Positions 22,440 to 36,099 of a stretch of DNA of 64,000 nt are shown here, piece after piece. This DNA is from Hyperoodon ampullatus (lineage: Eukaryota; Chordata; Mammalia; Artiodactyla; Ziphiidae). A program made the translations under genes and the position numbers. The notes under the pieces were generated by a model. The model was not told where the DNA came from. It did not search any database and saw only the letters and a list, made by a program, of their open reading frames with translations. Position 1 is the stretch's first letter. Each line of letters opens with the position of its first letter. The stretch is from the NCBI GenBank assembly GCA_949752795.1, contig CATKHW010000555.1, forward strand, positions 124,001 through 188,000, read 5' to 3'.

Positions 22440-23428
22440 AATGGCAAAAAGCATCCCTCAGAATGGGCGAAAATATTTGCAAACGAATCAATGGACAAAG
22501 GTTTAATCTCCAATATATATAAAGAGCCCATGCAGCTTAATATTAAAAAAACAAAGAACCCAATACATAAATGGTCAGAAGATCTAAAGAGACGTTTCTT
22601 CAAAGAAGACACAGAGATGGCCAAGACACACATGAAAAGCTGCTCAACATCACTAATTATTAGAGAAATGAAAATCAAAACTACAATGAGGTATCACCTC
22701 ACACCTGTTAGAATCGGCATCATCAGAAAATCTACAAACAACGAATTCTGGGGAGGGTGTGGACAAAAGGAGCCCTCTTCCACTATTGGTGGAAATGTAA
22801 ATTGTTACAGTCACTATGGAGAACAGTATGGAGTTTCCTTAAAAAAAGCTAGAAATAGAATTACCATATGATCCAGCAATCCCACTTCTGGGCATATATC
22901 CAGAGAAAACCATAAATCAAAAAGGCACATTCACCACAATGTTCATTTCAGCACTATTTACAATAGCCAGGTAATGGAAGCAACCTAAATACCCACAGAC
23001 AGACGAATGGATAAAGATGTGGTACATATATAAAATGGAATATTACTCAGCCATAAGAAGGAACGAAACTGGGTCATTTGTAGCGACGTCGATGGATCTA
23101 GAGACTGTCATACAGAATGAAGTAAGTCAGAAAGAGAAAAACAAATATTGTATATTAATGCATATATGTGGAACCTAGAGAAATGGTACAGATGAACTGG
23201 TTTGCAGGGAAGAAATAGAGACAAGGAGGTAGAGAACACACGTATGGACACCAAGGGTGGGAAGCCATGGGGAGGTGGTGTTGGGATGAGTTGGGAGATA
23301 GGGATTGACCTGTATACATGTATATGCATAAAATACATAACTAATAATAACCTGCTGTATAAAAAAAATAAATAAAATTAAATTTCAAAATTTTAAAAAA
23401 TAAAATTTAAAAATAAAAGAGAAAAAAG
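22440..23428 (+). mobile_element. L1 ORF2/3' UTR fragment 'b' of U8
   Basis: Type E form, extended first frame 22491-22871. Confidence 0.9.
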
Positions 23429-24401
23429 TTCTTCCCTTCACACAGATGTATGTATATGGATGAATTATTTCCATGCTTATATCTATAAATACATAAAAGA
23501 GGAATAAAATCTAACTTGAACCAAAAAAGAAAAAAAAAAACCTGAACCCACCAGTTATACATAGGAAAAGCCTATCAGGGCACTTGCTCCAGCAGTAAAC
23601 AATTCTGAAATTGGTCAGAGGTGGGGAATCATCTCCCATAGAGCCAGCAGCCCACTCCTACGCAAGGAGCGTCCTCATTGCAAAGCTGGGGGCCATGCCG
23701 AGGCATCTGTGAGTAACCGTGAGCTGAGCCCCAGGCCAGCTGCTGTTGAACTTTTCCCACCCTTCCCAGGTAAAACACCTGAATATGTACAAGGGCTTGA
23801 AAGCCTAGAGGAAGGGCCATGGAGCCACACCAGCGACAGCACGCAGGCCAACTTGGTGCCTGTAGGCCATCCAGGATGGTCCTGGCCCTGGGCGCTCTTC
23901 TGGAAGCTTTCCATTGCCCTGCCTGAGATACCCCTCCTGTCCCGGCACCCACTGCTTTTTTCCTTCCTCACGTCTGTCCGGAGAGAAATTCCAGCGGAAG
24001 GTATGGGTGACACATCCTCTTCTTTACAGGTGGCGAACTGGCAACTCCTGCAGAAAGTCCAGCAGAGACCCACTCACACCGGGCAACTCACAAAACCGTG
24101 GACCCTCACTCCCTCACATCAGCACAGCCCCAAGACTGCTGACGGGGCAGAGAATATGCAGTCAGGCACAGCTTCAGGGGCTATTGCTGCCTGCAGCGCT
24201 CTTTATATTGAACTCAACCCAGGCACACCTGGGGAGGGTCGGCCGTCAGGGTCAGGCTACCCAGGTCAGCTAATCCTCAGCCCTCAGGGAATCACATTGT
24301 TGAAAATGGACCTCGCTAAGGCAGAATAGAAGCCAAGGAATAAAAGGACACAATGCCTTTTGCAGCACCATAGGTGTGACTAGAGGTAATCACGTGACTT
24401 G

Positions 24402-24797
24402 TAGTAAGTCAGAAAGTGAAAGACATATATCATATCATATCTCTCATAGGTGTGACCGAAAAATGGATACCAGGGCAGATATTTCCACACAGAAGGGCAA
24501 TCACAGATTCATTAAACAAACTTATGGTTCACCAATGGAAAGGTGTGAGGATTGGTTTCATTATGATATTGGGGTTAACAGACATATACAAACACAGGTG
24601 ACATATATAATCACCAAAGACCTACAGAATACCAAGAGAAGACTACTCAACATTCTATCATAAGGTACATGGGAAAAGGATCCCAGGAAGAACAGACATA
24701 TGTATATGTGTAAAAGAACCACATCTTCCACACATACAGCAAGCCAAACATTGTAATCAAATTTGCTGTAATAAAAAATAAAAAATTAAATTAAAAA
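24402..24797 (+). mobile_element. L1 fragment 'a' of U9
   Basis: Type F form, although the unit ends as type D. Confidence 0.8.
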
Positions 24798-24930
24798 CAC
24801 GAACAAGAAGTAGTGAGACAAACTTGAGGGGCTTTCTCCTGGCACATTCCATTCTAAATTCCAATCTAGAACACAACTTCCATTGAGGTTCTGTTGCCCC
24901 AGTAACCAGACTTGGTAACGGAGAACTGCT

Positions 24931-24942
24931 GCCACATTGTGG
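24931..24942 (-). promoter_or_regulatory. CTCF-like motif, U9, altered
   Basis: Type F variant GCCACATTGTGG, because this part of the hybrid unit comes from F. Confidence 0.3.
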
Positions 24943-25172
24943 CCGTATCACACAACAGCAGCTTTAATCCCAGCGCTAATGGTCAGTTGATATTCAAAAT
25001 CATTGCAGGCCTGTAAATGACACCTGACCTGAAAACAAATCCTGGGTTCATATATCGACCAAAAAACTCAAAGGACGTCCATATTTCAAAACGACAGTTT
25101 CAAAAGGCATATTTTACACACATTAGTGTTCTGCTTGTTTTTCTTTCTTTCTTTTTTTGTTAAAAAAACGGG

Positions 25173-26161
25173 AATGGCAAAAAATCATCCCTGAGAATAG
25201 GCGAAAATATTTGCAAACGAATCAATGGACAAAGGTTTAATCTCCAATATATATAAAGAGCTCATGCAGCTTAATATTCAAAAAACAAACAACCCAATAC
25301 AAAAATGGGCAGAAGATCTAAAGAGACGTTTCTTCAAAGAAGACACAGAGATGGCCAAGACGCACATGAAAAGCTGCTCAACATCACTAATTATTAGAGA
25401 AATGCAAATCAAAACTACAATGAGGTATCACCTCACACCTGTTAGAATCGGCATCATCAGAAAATCTACAAACAACGAATTCTGGGGAGGGTGTGGACAA
25501 AAGGATCCCTCTTCCACTATTGGTGGAAATGTAAATTGATAGAGTCACTATGGAGAACAGTATGGAGTTTCCTTAAAAAAAAGCTAGAAATAGAATTACC
25601 ATATGATCCAGCAATCCCACTTCTGGGCATATACCCAGAGAAAACCATAAATCAAAAAGGCACATTCACCACAATGCTCATTTCAGCACTATTTACAATA
25701 GCCAGGTTATGGAAGCAACCTAAATCAACACAGACAGACGAATGATTAAAGATGTGGTACATATATAAAATGGAATATTACTCAGCCATAAGAAGGAATG
25801 AAATTGGGTCATTTGTAGAGACGTCGATGGATCTAGAGACTGTCATACAGAATGAAGTAAGTCAGAAAGAGAAAAACAAATATTGTATATTAATGCATAT
25901 ATGTGGAACCTAGAAATATGGTACAGATGAACTGGTTTGCAGGGAAGAAATAGAGACACAGAGGTAGATAACACACGTATGGACACCAAGTGTGGGAAGC
26001 CATGGGGAGGTGGTGTTGGGATGAGTTGGGAGACTGGGATTGACCTGTATACATGTATATGCATAAAATACATAACTAATAATAACCTGCTGTATAAAAA
26101 ATAAATAAAATTAAATTTCAAAATTTTTAAAAATCAAATTTAAAAATAAAACAGAAAAAAG
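25173..26161 (+). mobile_element. L1 ORF2/3' UTR fragment 'b' of U9
   Basis: A/D form, frames 25225-25539 and 25491-25745. Confidence 0.9.
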
Positions 26162-27133
26162 TTCTTCCCTTCACACAGATGTATTTATATGAATGAATTA
26201 TTTCCATGCTTATATCTATAAATACATAAAAGAGGAATAAAATCTAACTTGAAACAAAAAAGAAAAAAAAAACCTGAACCCACGAGTTAGACAGAGGAAA
26301 GCCCTATCAGGGCATTTGCTCCAGCGATAAACAATTCTGAAATTGGTCAGAGGTGGGGAATCATCTCCCATAGAGCCAGCAGCGCACTCCTACGCAAGGA
26401 GCGTCCTCATTGCAAAGCGGGGGGCCATGCCGAGGCATCTGTGAGTAACCGTGAGCTGAGCCCCAGGCCAGCTGCTGTTGAACTTTTCCCACCCTTCCCA
26501 GGTAAAACACCTGAATATGTACAAGGGCTTGAAAGCCTAGAGGGAGGGCCGTGGAGCCACACCAGCGACAGCACGCAGGCCAACTTGGGGCCTGCAGGCC
26601 AGCCAGGATGGTCGTGGCCCTGGGCGCTCTTCTGGAAGCTTTCCATTGCCCTGCCTGAGATACCCCTCCTTTCCCGGCCCCCACTGCTTTTTTCCTTCCT
26701 CACCTATTTCCGGAGAGAAATTCCAGCGGAATGTATGGGTGACACATCGCCTTCTTTACAGGTGGAAGCCTGGCAACTCCTGCAGAAAGTCCAGCAGAGA
26801 CCCACTCACACCGGGCCACCCACAAAGCCATGGCCCCTCACTCCATCCCACCAGCACAGCCCCGACACTGCTGACGGGGCAGAGAATATGGTGTCAGGCA
26901 CAGATTCAGGGGCTATTGCTGCCTGCAGCGCTGTTTATATTGACCTCAACACATGCACACCTGGGGAGGGCCGGCCGGCAGGGTCAGGCTACCCAGGTCA
27001 GCTAATCCTCAGCCCTCAGGGAATCACATTGTTGAAAATGGACCTCACTAAGGCAGAATAGAAGCCAAGGAATAAAAGGACACAATGCCATTTGCAGCAC
27101 CGTAGGTGTGTCTAGAGGTAATCACGTGACTTG

Positions 27134-27530
27134 TAGTAAGTCAGAAAGTGAAAGACACATATCATATCATATCTCTTATAGGTGTGACCGAAAAATGGAT
27201 ACCAGGGCAGATATTTCCACGGAGAAGGGCAATCACAGATTCATTCAACAAACTTATGGTTCACCAATGGAAAGGTGTGAGGATTGGTTTCATTATGATA
27301 TTGGGGTTAACAGACATATACAAACACAGGTGACATATATAATCACTAAAGACCTACAGAATACCAAGAGAAGACTACTCAACATTCTGTCATAAGGTAC
27401 ACGGGAAAAGGATCCCAGGAAGAACAGACATATGTATATGTGTAAAAGAACCACATCTTCCACACCTACAACAAGCCAAACATTGTAATCAAATTTGCTG
27501 TTATAAAAAATAAAAAAATTAAATTAAAAA
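27134..27530 (+). mobile_element. L1 fragment 'a' of U10
   Basis: Type E form. Confidence 0.8.
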
Positions 27531-27663
27531 CACGAACAAGAAGTAGTGAGACAAACTTGAGGGGCTTTCTCCTGGCACATTCCATTCTAAATTCCAGTCT
27601 AGAACATGACTACCATGGAGGCTCTGTTGCCCCAGTAACCAGATTTGGTAAGGGAGAACTGCT

Positions 27664-27675
27664 GCCACCTTGTGG
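27664..27675 (-). promoter_or_regulatory. CTCF-like motif, U10
   Basis: Core intact. Confidence 0.45.
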
Positions 27676-27904
27676 CCGTTTCACAAAACAGCAGCTTAAT
27701 CCCAGCGCTAATGGTCAGTTGATATTCAAAATCATTGCAGGCCTGCAAATGACACCTGCCTTGGAAACAAATCCTGGGTTCATATATCGACCAAAAATTT
27801 CAAAGGACGTCCATATTTCAAAACGACAGTTTCAAAAGGCATATTTTACACACATTAGTGTTCTGCTTCTTTTTCTTTCTTTCTTTTTTTGTTAAAAAAA
27901 GGGG

Positions 27905-28893
27905 AATGGCAAAAAGCATCCCTCAGAATGGGCGAAAATATTTGCAAACGAATCAATGGACAAAGGTTTAATCTCCAATATATATAAAGAGCCCATGCAG
28001 CTTAATATTAAAAAAACAAAGAACCCAATACATAAATGGTCAGAAGATCTAAAGAGACGTTTCTTCAAAGAAGACACAGAGATGGCCAAGACACACATGA
28101 AAAGCTGCTCAACATCACTAATTATTAGAGAAATGAAAATCAAAACTACAATGAGGTATCACCTCACACCTGTTAGAATCGGCATCATCAGAAAATCTAC
28201 AAACAACGAATTCTGGGGAGGGTGTGGACAAAAGGAGCCCTCTTCCACTATTGGTGGAAATGTAAATTGTTACAGTCACTATGGAGAACAGTATGGAGTT
28301 TCCTTAAAAAAAGCTAGAAATAGAATTACCATATGATCCAGCAATCCCACTTCTGGGCATATATCCAGAGAAAACCATAAATCAAAAAGGCACATTCACC
28401 ACAATGTTCATTTCAGCACTATTTACAATAGCCAGGTAATGGAAGCAACCTAAATACCCACAGACAGACGAATGGATAAAGATGTGGTACATATATAAAA
28501 TGGAATATTACTCAGCCATAAGAAGGAACGAAACTGGGTCATTTGTAGCGACGTCGATGGATCTAGAGACTGTCATACAGAATGAAGTAAGTCAGAAAGA
28601 GAAAAACAAATATTGTATATTAATGCATATATGTGGAACCTAGAGAAATGGTACAGATGAACTGGTTTGCAGGGAAGAAATAGAGACAAGGAGGTAGAGA
28701 ACACACGTATGGACACCAAGGGTGGGAAGCCATGGGGAGGTGGTGTTGGGATGAGTTGGGAGATAGGGATTGACCTGTATACATGTATATGCATAAAATA
28801 CATAACTAATAATAACCTGCTGTATAAAAAAAATAAATAAAATTAAATTTCAAAATTTTAAAAAATAAAATTTAAAAATAAAAGAGAAAAAAG
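27905..28893 (+). mobile_element. L1 ORF2/3' UTR fragment 'b' of U10
   Basis: Type E form, frame 27956-28336. Confidence 0.9.
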
Positions 28894-29866
28894 TTCTTCC
28901 CTTCACACAGATGTATGTATATGGATGAATTATTTCCATGCTTATATCTATAAATACATAAAAGAGGAATAAAATCTAACTTGAACCAAAAAAGAAAAAA
29001 AAAAACCTGAACCCACCAGTTATACATAGGAAAAGCCTATCAGGGCACTTGCTCCAGCAGTAAACAATTCTGAAATTGGTCAGAGGTGGGGAATCATCTC
29101 CCATAGAGCCAGCAGCCCACTCCTACGCAAGGAGCGTCCTCATTGCAAAGCTGGGGGCCATGCCGAGGCATCTGTGAGTAACCGTGAGCTGAGCCCCAGG
29201 CCAGCTGCTGTTGAACTTTTCCCACCCTTCCCAGGTAAAACACCTGAATATGTACAAGGGCTTGAAAGCCTAGAGGAAGGGCCATGGAGCCACACCAGCG
29301 ACAGCACGCAGGCCAACTTGGTGCCTGTAGGCCATCCAGGATGGTCCTGGCCCTGGGCGCTCTTCTGGAAGCTTTCCATTGCCCTGCCTGAGATACCCCT
29401 CCTGTCCCGGCACCCACTGCTTTTTTCCTTCCTCACGTCTGTCCGGAGAGAAATTCCAGCGGAAGGTATGGGTGACACATCCTCTTCTTTACAGGTGGCG
29501 AACTGGCAACTCCTGCAGAAAGTCCAGCAGAGACCCACTCACACCGGGCAACTCACAAAACCGTGGACCCTCACTCCCTCACATCAGCACAGCCCCAAGA
29601 CTGCTGACGGGGCAGAGAATATGCAGTCAGGCACAGCTTCAGGGGCTATTGCTGCCTGCAGCGCTCTTTATATTGAACTCAACCCAGGCACACCTGGGGA
29701 GGGTCGGCCGTCAGGGTCAGGCTACCCAGGTCAGCTAATCCTCAGCCCTCAGGGAATCACATTGTTGAAAATGGACCTCGCTAAGGCAGAATAGAAGCCA
29801 AGGAATAAAAGGACACAATGCCTTTTGCAGCACCATAGGTGTGACTAGAGGTAATCACGTGACTTG

Positions 29867-30262
29867 TAGTAAGTCAGAAAGTGAAAGACATATATCATAT
29901 CATATCTCTCATAGGTGTGACCGAAAAATGGATACCAGGGCAGATATTTCCACACAGAAGGGCAATCACAGATTCATTAAACAAACTTATGGTTCACCAA
30001 TGGAAAGGTGTGAGGATTGGTTTCATTATGATATTGGGGTTAACAGACATATACAAACACAGGTGACATATATAATCACCAAAGACCTACAGAATACCAA
30101 GAGAAGACTACTCAACATTCTATCATAAGGTACATGGGAAAAGGATCCCAGGAAGAACAGACATATGTATATGTGTAAAAGAACCACATCTTCCACACAT
30201 ACAGCAAGCCAAACATTGTAATCAAATTTGCTGTAATAAAAAATAAAAAATTAAATTAAAAA
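29867..30262 (+). mobile_element. L1 fragment 'a' of U11
   Basis: Type F form, matching U6. Confidence 0.8.
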
Positions 30263-30395
30263 CACGAACAAGAAGTAGTGAGACAAACTTGAGGGGCTTT
30301 CTCCTGGCACATTCCATTCTAAATTCCAATCTAGAACACAACTTCCATTGAGGTTCTGTTGCCCCAGTAACCAGACTTGGTAACGGAGAACTGCT

Positions 30396-30407
30396 GCCAC
30401 ATTGTGG
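30396..30407 (-). promoter_or_regulatory. CTCF-like motif, U11, altered
   Basis: Type F variant. Confidence 0.3.
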
Positions 30408-30637
30408 CCGTATCACACAACAGCAGCTTTAATCCCAGCGCTAATGGTCAGTTGATATTCAAAATCATTGCAGGCCTGTAAATGACACCTGACCTGAAAA
30501 CAAATCCTGGGTTCATATATCGACCAAAAAACTCAAAGGACGTCCATATTTCAGAAGGACAGTTTCAAAAGGCATATTTTACACACATTAGTGTTCTGCT
30601 TCTTTTTCTTTCTTTCTTTTTTTGTTAAAAAAACGGG

Positions 30638-31624
30638 AATGGCAAAAAGCATCCCTCAGAATGGGCGAAAATTTTTGCAAACAAATCAATGGACAGAGGT
30701 TAAATCTCCAATATATATAAAGAGCTCATGCAGCTTAATATTAAAAAAACAAACAACCCAATACAAAAATGGGCAGAAGATCTAAAGAGATGTTTCTTCA
30801 AAGAAGACACAGAGATGGCCAAGACCCACATGAAAAGCTGCTCAACATCACTAATTATTAGACAAATGAAAATCAAAACTACAATGAGGTATCACCTCAC
30901 ACCTGTTGGAATCAGCATCATCAGAAAATCTACAAAGAACAAATTCTGGGGAGGGTGTGGACAAAAGGATCCCTCTTCCACTATTGGTGGAAATGTAAAT
31001 TGATACAGTCACGATGGAGAAGAGTATGGACTTTCCTTAAAAAAACTAGAAATAGAATTACCATATGATCCAGCAATCCCAATTCTGGGCATATACCCAG
31101 AGCAAACCATAAATCAAAAAGGCACATTCACCACAATGCTCATTTCAGCACTATTTACGATAGCCAGGTAATGGAAGCAACCTAAATACCCACAGACAGA
31201 CCAATGGATAAAGATGTGGTACATATATAAAATGGAATATTACTCAGCAATAAGAAGGAATGAAACTGGGTCATTTGTAGAGACGTCGATGGATCTAGAG
31301 ACTGTCATACAGAATGAAGTAAGTCAGAAAGAGAAAAACAAATATTGTATATTAATGCATATATGTGGAACCCAAAAAAATGGTACAGATGAACTGGTTT
31401 GCAGGGAAGAAATAGAGACACAGAGGTAGAGAACACACGTATGGACACCAAGTGTGGGAAGCCATGGGGAGGTGGTGGTGGGATGAGTTGGGAGATTGGG
31501 ATTGGCCTGCATACATGTATATGCAGAAAATACATAACTAATAATAACCTGCTGTATAAAAAAATAAATAAAATTATATTTCAAAATTTTTAAAAATAAA
31601 ATTTAAAAATAAAACAGAAAAAAG
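30638..31624 (+). mobile_element. L1 ORF2/3' UTR fragment 'b' of U11
   Basis: Type F form, frames 30728-31003 and 31214-31429. Confidence 0.9.
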
Positions 31625-31813
31625 TTCTTCCCTTCACACAGATGTATTTATATGAATGAATTATTTCCATGCTTATATCTATAAATGCATAAAAGAGGAA
31701 GAAAACCTAACTTGAAGAAAAAAAAAAACAAAAAAACTGAACCCACCAGTTAGACAGAGGAAAAGCCTATCAGGGCACTTGCTCCATCAGTAAACAATTC
31801 TGAAATTGGTCAG

Positions 31814-32524
31814 ATGTGGGGAATCATCTCCCATAGAGCCAGCAGCCCAATCCTATGGAAGGATCGTCCTCATTGCAAAGCTGGGGGACATGCCAAGGCA
31901 TCTGTGCGTAACCGTGAGCTGAGCCCCAGGCCAGCTGCTGTTGAACTTTTCCCACCCTTCCCAGGTAAAACACCTGAATATGTACAAGGGCTTGAAAGCC
32001 TAGAGGGAGGGCCGTGGAGCCACACCAGCGACAGCACGCAGGCCAACTTGGTGCCTGCAGGCTATCCAGGATGGTCCTGGCCCTGGGAGCTCTTCTGGAA
32101 GCTTTCCATTGCCCTGCCTGAGATACCCCTCCTGTCCCGGCCCCCACTGCTTTTTTCCTTCCTCCCCTCTGTCCGGAGAGAAATTCCAGCGAAAGGTATG
32201 TGTGACACATCCTCTTCTTTAGAGGTGGCAGCCTGGCAACTCCTGCAGAAAGTCCAGCAGAGACCCACTCACACCGGGCCACCCACAAAGCCGTGGCCCC
32301 TCACTCCCTCCCACCAGCACAGCCCCGAGACTGCTGACGGGGCAGAGAATATGGAGTCAGGCACAGCTTCAGGGGCTATTGCTGCCTGCAGCGCTGTTTA
32401 TATTGACCTCAACCCAGGCACACCTGGGGAGGGCCGGCCGGCAGGGTCAGGCTACCCAGGTCAGCTAATCCTCAGCCCTCAGGGAATCACATTGTTGAAA
32501 ATGGACCTCGCTAAGGCAGAATAG
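31814..32524 (+). other. 236-codon ATG open frame in core of U11 (type F)
   Basis: Same translated product as the frame in U6, from which it differs by a recent segmental copy 13,660 bp away. Confidence 0.2.
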
Positions 32525-32596
32525 AAGCCAAGGAATAAAAGGACACAATGCCATTAGCAGCACCGTAGGTGTGACTAGAGGTAATCACGTGACTTG

Positions 32597-32992
32597 TAGT
32601 AAGTCCGAAAGTGAAAGACACATATCATATCATATCTCTTATAGGTGTGACCGAAAAATGGATACCAGGGCAGATATTTCCACGGAGAAGGGCAATCACA
32701 GATTCATTCAACAAACTTATGGTTCACCAATGGAAAGGTGTGAGGATTGGTTTCATTATGATATTGGGGTTAACAGACATATACAAACACAGGTGACATA
32801 TATAATCACCAAAGACCTACAGAATACCAAGAGAAAACTACTCAACATTCTGTCATAAGGTACATGGGAAAAGGATCCCAGGAAGAACAGACATATGTAC
32901 ATGTGTAAAAGAACCACATCTTCCACACCTACAGCAAGCCAAACATTGTAATCAAATTTGCTGTAATAAAAAATAAAAAATTAAATTAAAAA
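32597..32992 (+). mobile_element. L1 fragment 'a' of U12
   Basis: Type A form, matching U7. Confidence 0.8.
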
Positions 32993-33125
32993 CACGAACA
33001 AGAAGTAGTGAGACAAACTTGAGGGGCTTTCTCCTGGCACATTCCATTCTAAATTCCAATGTAGAACACGACTTCCATTGAGGCTCTGTTGCCCCAGTAA
33101 CCAGATTTGCTAGGGGAGAACTGCT

Positions 33126-33137
33126 GCCACCTTGTGG
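33126..33137 (-). promoter_or_regulatory. CTCF-like motif, U12
   Basis: Core intact. Confidence 0.45.
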
Positions 33138-33367
33138 CCGTTTCACACAACAGCAGCTTTAATCCCAGCGCTAATGGTCAGTTGATATTCAAAATCATTG
33201 CAGGCCTGTAAATGACACCTGCCCTGAACACAATTCCTGGGGTCATATATCGACCAAAAAATTCAAAGGACGTCCATATTTCAAAACGACAGTTTCAAAA
33301 GGCATATTTTACACACATTAGTGTTCTGCTTGTTTTTCTTTCTTTCTTTTTTTGTTAAAAAAACGGG

Positions 33368-34356
33368 AATGGCAAAAAATCATCCCTGAGAATAGGCGAA
33401 AATATTTGCAAACGAATCAATGGACAAAGGTTTAATCTCCAATATATATAAAGAGCTCATGCAGCTTAATATTCAAAAAACAAACAACCCAATACAAAAA
33501 TGGGCAGAAGATCTAAAGAGACGTTTCTTCAAAGAAGACACAGAGATGGCCAAGACGCACATGAAAAGCTGCTCAACATCACTAATTATTAGAGAAATGC
33601 AAATCAAAACTACAATGAGGTATCACCTCACACCTGTTAGAATCGGCATCATCAGAAAATCTACAAACAACGAATTCTGGGGAGGGTGTGGACAAAAGGA
33701 TCCCTCTTCCACTATTGGTGGAAATGTAAATTGATAGAGTCACTATGGAGAACAGTATGGAGTTTCCTTAAAAAAAAGCTAGAAATAGAATTACCATATG
33801 ATCCAGCAATCCCACTTCTGGGCATATACCCAGAGAAAACCATAAATCAAAAAGGCACATTCACCACAATGCTCATTTCAGCACTATTTACAATAGCCAG
33901 GTTATGGAAGCAACCTAAATCAACACAGACAGACGAATGATTAAAGATGTGGTACATATATAAAATGGAATATTACTCAGCCATAAGAAGGAATGAAATT
34001 GGGTCATTTGTAGAGACGTCGATGGATCTAGAGACTGTCATACAGAATGAAGTAAGTCAGAAAGAGAAAAACAAATATTGTATATTAATGCATATATGTG
34101 GAACCTAGAAATATGGTACAGATGAACTGGTTTGCAGGGAAGAAATAGAGACACAGAGGTAGATAACACACGTATGGACACCAAGTGTGGGAAGCCATGG
34201 GGAGGTGGTGTTGGGATGAGTTGGGAGACTGGGATTGACCTGTATACATGTATATGCATAAAATACATAACTAATAATAACCTGCTGTATAAAAAATAAA
34301 TAAAATTAAATTTCAAAATTTTTAAAAATCAAATTTAAAAATAAAACAGAAAAAAG
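33368..34356 (+). mobile_element. L1 ORF2/3' UTR fragment 'b' of U12
   Basis: A/D form, frames 33420-33734 and 33686-33940. Confidence 0.9.
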
Positions 34357-35328
34357 TTCTTCCCTTCACACAGATGTATTTATATGAATGAATTATTTCC
34401 ATGCTTATATCTATAAATACATAAAAGAGGAATAAAATCTAACTTGAAACAAAAAAGAAAAAAAAAACCTGAACCCACGAGTTAGACAGAGGAAAGCCCT
34501 ATCAGGGCATTTGCTCCAGCGATAAACAATTCTGAAATTGGTCAGAGGTGGGGAATCATCTCCCATAGAGCCAGCAGCGCACTCCTACGCAAGGAGCGTC
34601 CTCATTGCAAAGCGGGGGGCCATGCCGAGGCATCTGTGAGTAACCGTGAGCTGAGCCCCAGGCCAGCTGCTGTTGAACTTTTCCCACCCTTCCCAGGTAA
34701 AACACCTGAATATGTACAAGGGCTTGAAAGCCTAGAGGGAGGGCCGTGGAGCCACACCAGCGACAGCACGCAGGCCAACTTGGGGCCTGCAGGCCAGCCA
34801 GGATGGTCGTGGCCCTGGGCGCTCTTCTGGAAGCTTTCCATTGCCCTGCCTGAGATACCCCTCCTTTCCCGGCCCCCACTGCTTTTTTCCTTCCTCACCT
34901 ATTTCCGGAGAGAAATTCCAGCGGAATGTATGGGTGACACATCCTCTTCTTTACAGGTGGAAGCCTGGCAACTCCTGCAGAAAGTCCAGCAGAGACCCAC
35001 TCACACCGGGCCACCCACAAAGCCATGGCCCCTCACTCCATCCCACCAGCACAGCCCCGACACTGCTGACGGGGCAGAGAATATGGTGTCAGGCACAGAT
35101 TCAGGGGCTATTGCTGCCTGCAGCGCTGTTTATATTGACCTCAACACATGCACACCTGGGGAGGGCCGGCCGGCAGGGTCAGGCTACCCAGGTCAGCTAA
35201 TCCTCAGCCCTCAGGGAATCACATTGTTGAAAATGGACCTCACTAAGGCAGAATAGAAGCCAAGGAATAAAAGGACACAATGCCATTTGCAGCACCGTAG
35301 GTGTGTCTAGAGGTAATCACGTGACTTG

Positions 35329-35725
35329 TAGTAAGTCAGAAAGTGAAAGACACATATCATATCATATCTCTTATAGGTGTGACCGAAAAATGGATACCAG
35401 GGCAGATATTTCCACGGAGAAGGGCAATCACAGATTCATTCAACAAACTTATGGTTCACCAATGGAAAGGTGTGAGGATTGGTTTCATTATGATATTGGG
35501 GTTAACAGACATATACAAACACAGGTGACATATATAATCACTAAAGACCTACAGAATACCAAGAGAAGACTACTCAACATTCTGTCATAAGGTACACGGG
35601 AAAAGGATCCCAGGAAGAACAGACATATGTATATGTGTAAAAGAACCACATCTTCCACACCTACAACAAGCCAAACATTGTAATCAAATTTGCTGTTATA
35701 AAAAATAAAAAAATTAAATTAAAAA
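35329..35725 (+). mobile_element. L1 fragment 'a' of U13
   Basis: Type E form. Confidence 0.8.
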
Positions 35726-35858
35726 CACGAACAAGAAGTAGTGAGACAAACTTGAGGGGCTTTCTCCTGGCACATTCCATTCTAAATTCCAGTCTAGAAC
35801 ATGACTACCATGGAGGCTCTGTTGCCCCAGTAACCAGATTTGGTAAGGGAGAACTGCT

Positions 35859-35870
35859 GCCACCTTGTGG
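35859..35870 (-). promoter_or_regulatory. CTCF-like motif, U13
   Basis: Core intact. Confidence 0.45.
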
Positions 35871-36099
35871 CCGTTTCACAAAACAGCAGCTTAATCCCAG
35901 CGCTAATGGTCAGTTGATATTCAAAATCATTGCAGGCCTGCAAATGACACCTGCCTTGGAAACAAATCCTGGGTTCATATATCGACCAAAAATTTCAAAG
36001 GACGTCCATATTTCAAAACGACAGTTTCAAAAGGCATATTTTACACACATTAGTGTTCTGCTTCTTTTTCTTTCTTTCTTTTTTTGTTAAAAAAAGGGG

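Larger units (their letters stand above)
21643..24375 (+). repeat. Unit U8, type E
   Basis: 2733 bp, type E throughout. Core open frame 23709-24329. It carries CACATCAGCACAGC near 24116, where U5 and U18 read CACACCAGCAC; U10 and U13 share the change. Confidence 0.94.
24376..27107 (+). repeat. Unit U9, hybrid F/A/D
   Basis: 2732 bp. It starts as type F (CTCTCATAGGTG, GCCACATTGTGG, AAAAAACTCAAAGG). Between about 25071 and 25086 it becomes type A (ATATTTCAAAACGACAG where F reads CAGAAGGACAG), and within the ORF2 remnant it becomes type D. Core open frame 26441-27061, D-like. Net effect: F-end, A-start, B and C are skipped. Confidence 0.88.
27108..29840 (+). repeat. Unit U10, type E
   Basis: 2733 bp, type E throughout. 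Core open frame 29174-29794. It shares the CACATCAGCAC change with U8 and U13. Confidence 0.94.
29841..32570 (+). repeat. Unit U11, type F
   Basis: 2730 bp. It appears identical to U6 at every position I compared, including AATTTTTGC near 30670 and GAGGTTCTG near 30350. Core open frame 31814-32524. It is the first unit of the second copy of the 13.66 kb duplication. Confidence 0.94.
32571..35302 (+). repeat. Unit U12, hybrid A/D
   Basis: 2732 bp, with the same A-to-D hybrid structure as U7. It differs from U7 at the second core acceptor, reading ACATCCTCTTC near 34938 where U7 reads ACATCGCCTTC. Core open frame 34636-35256. Confidence 0.9.
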
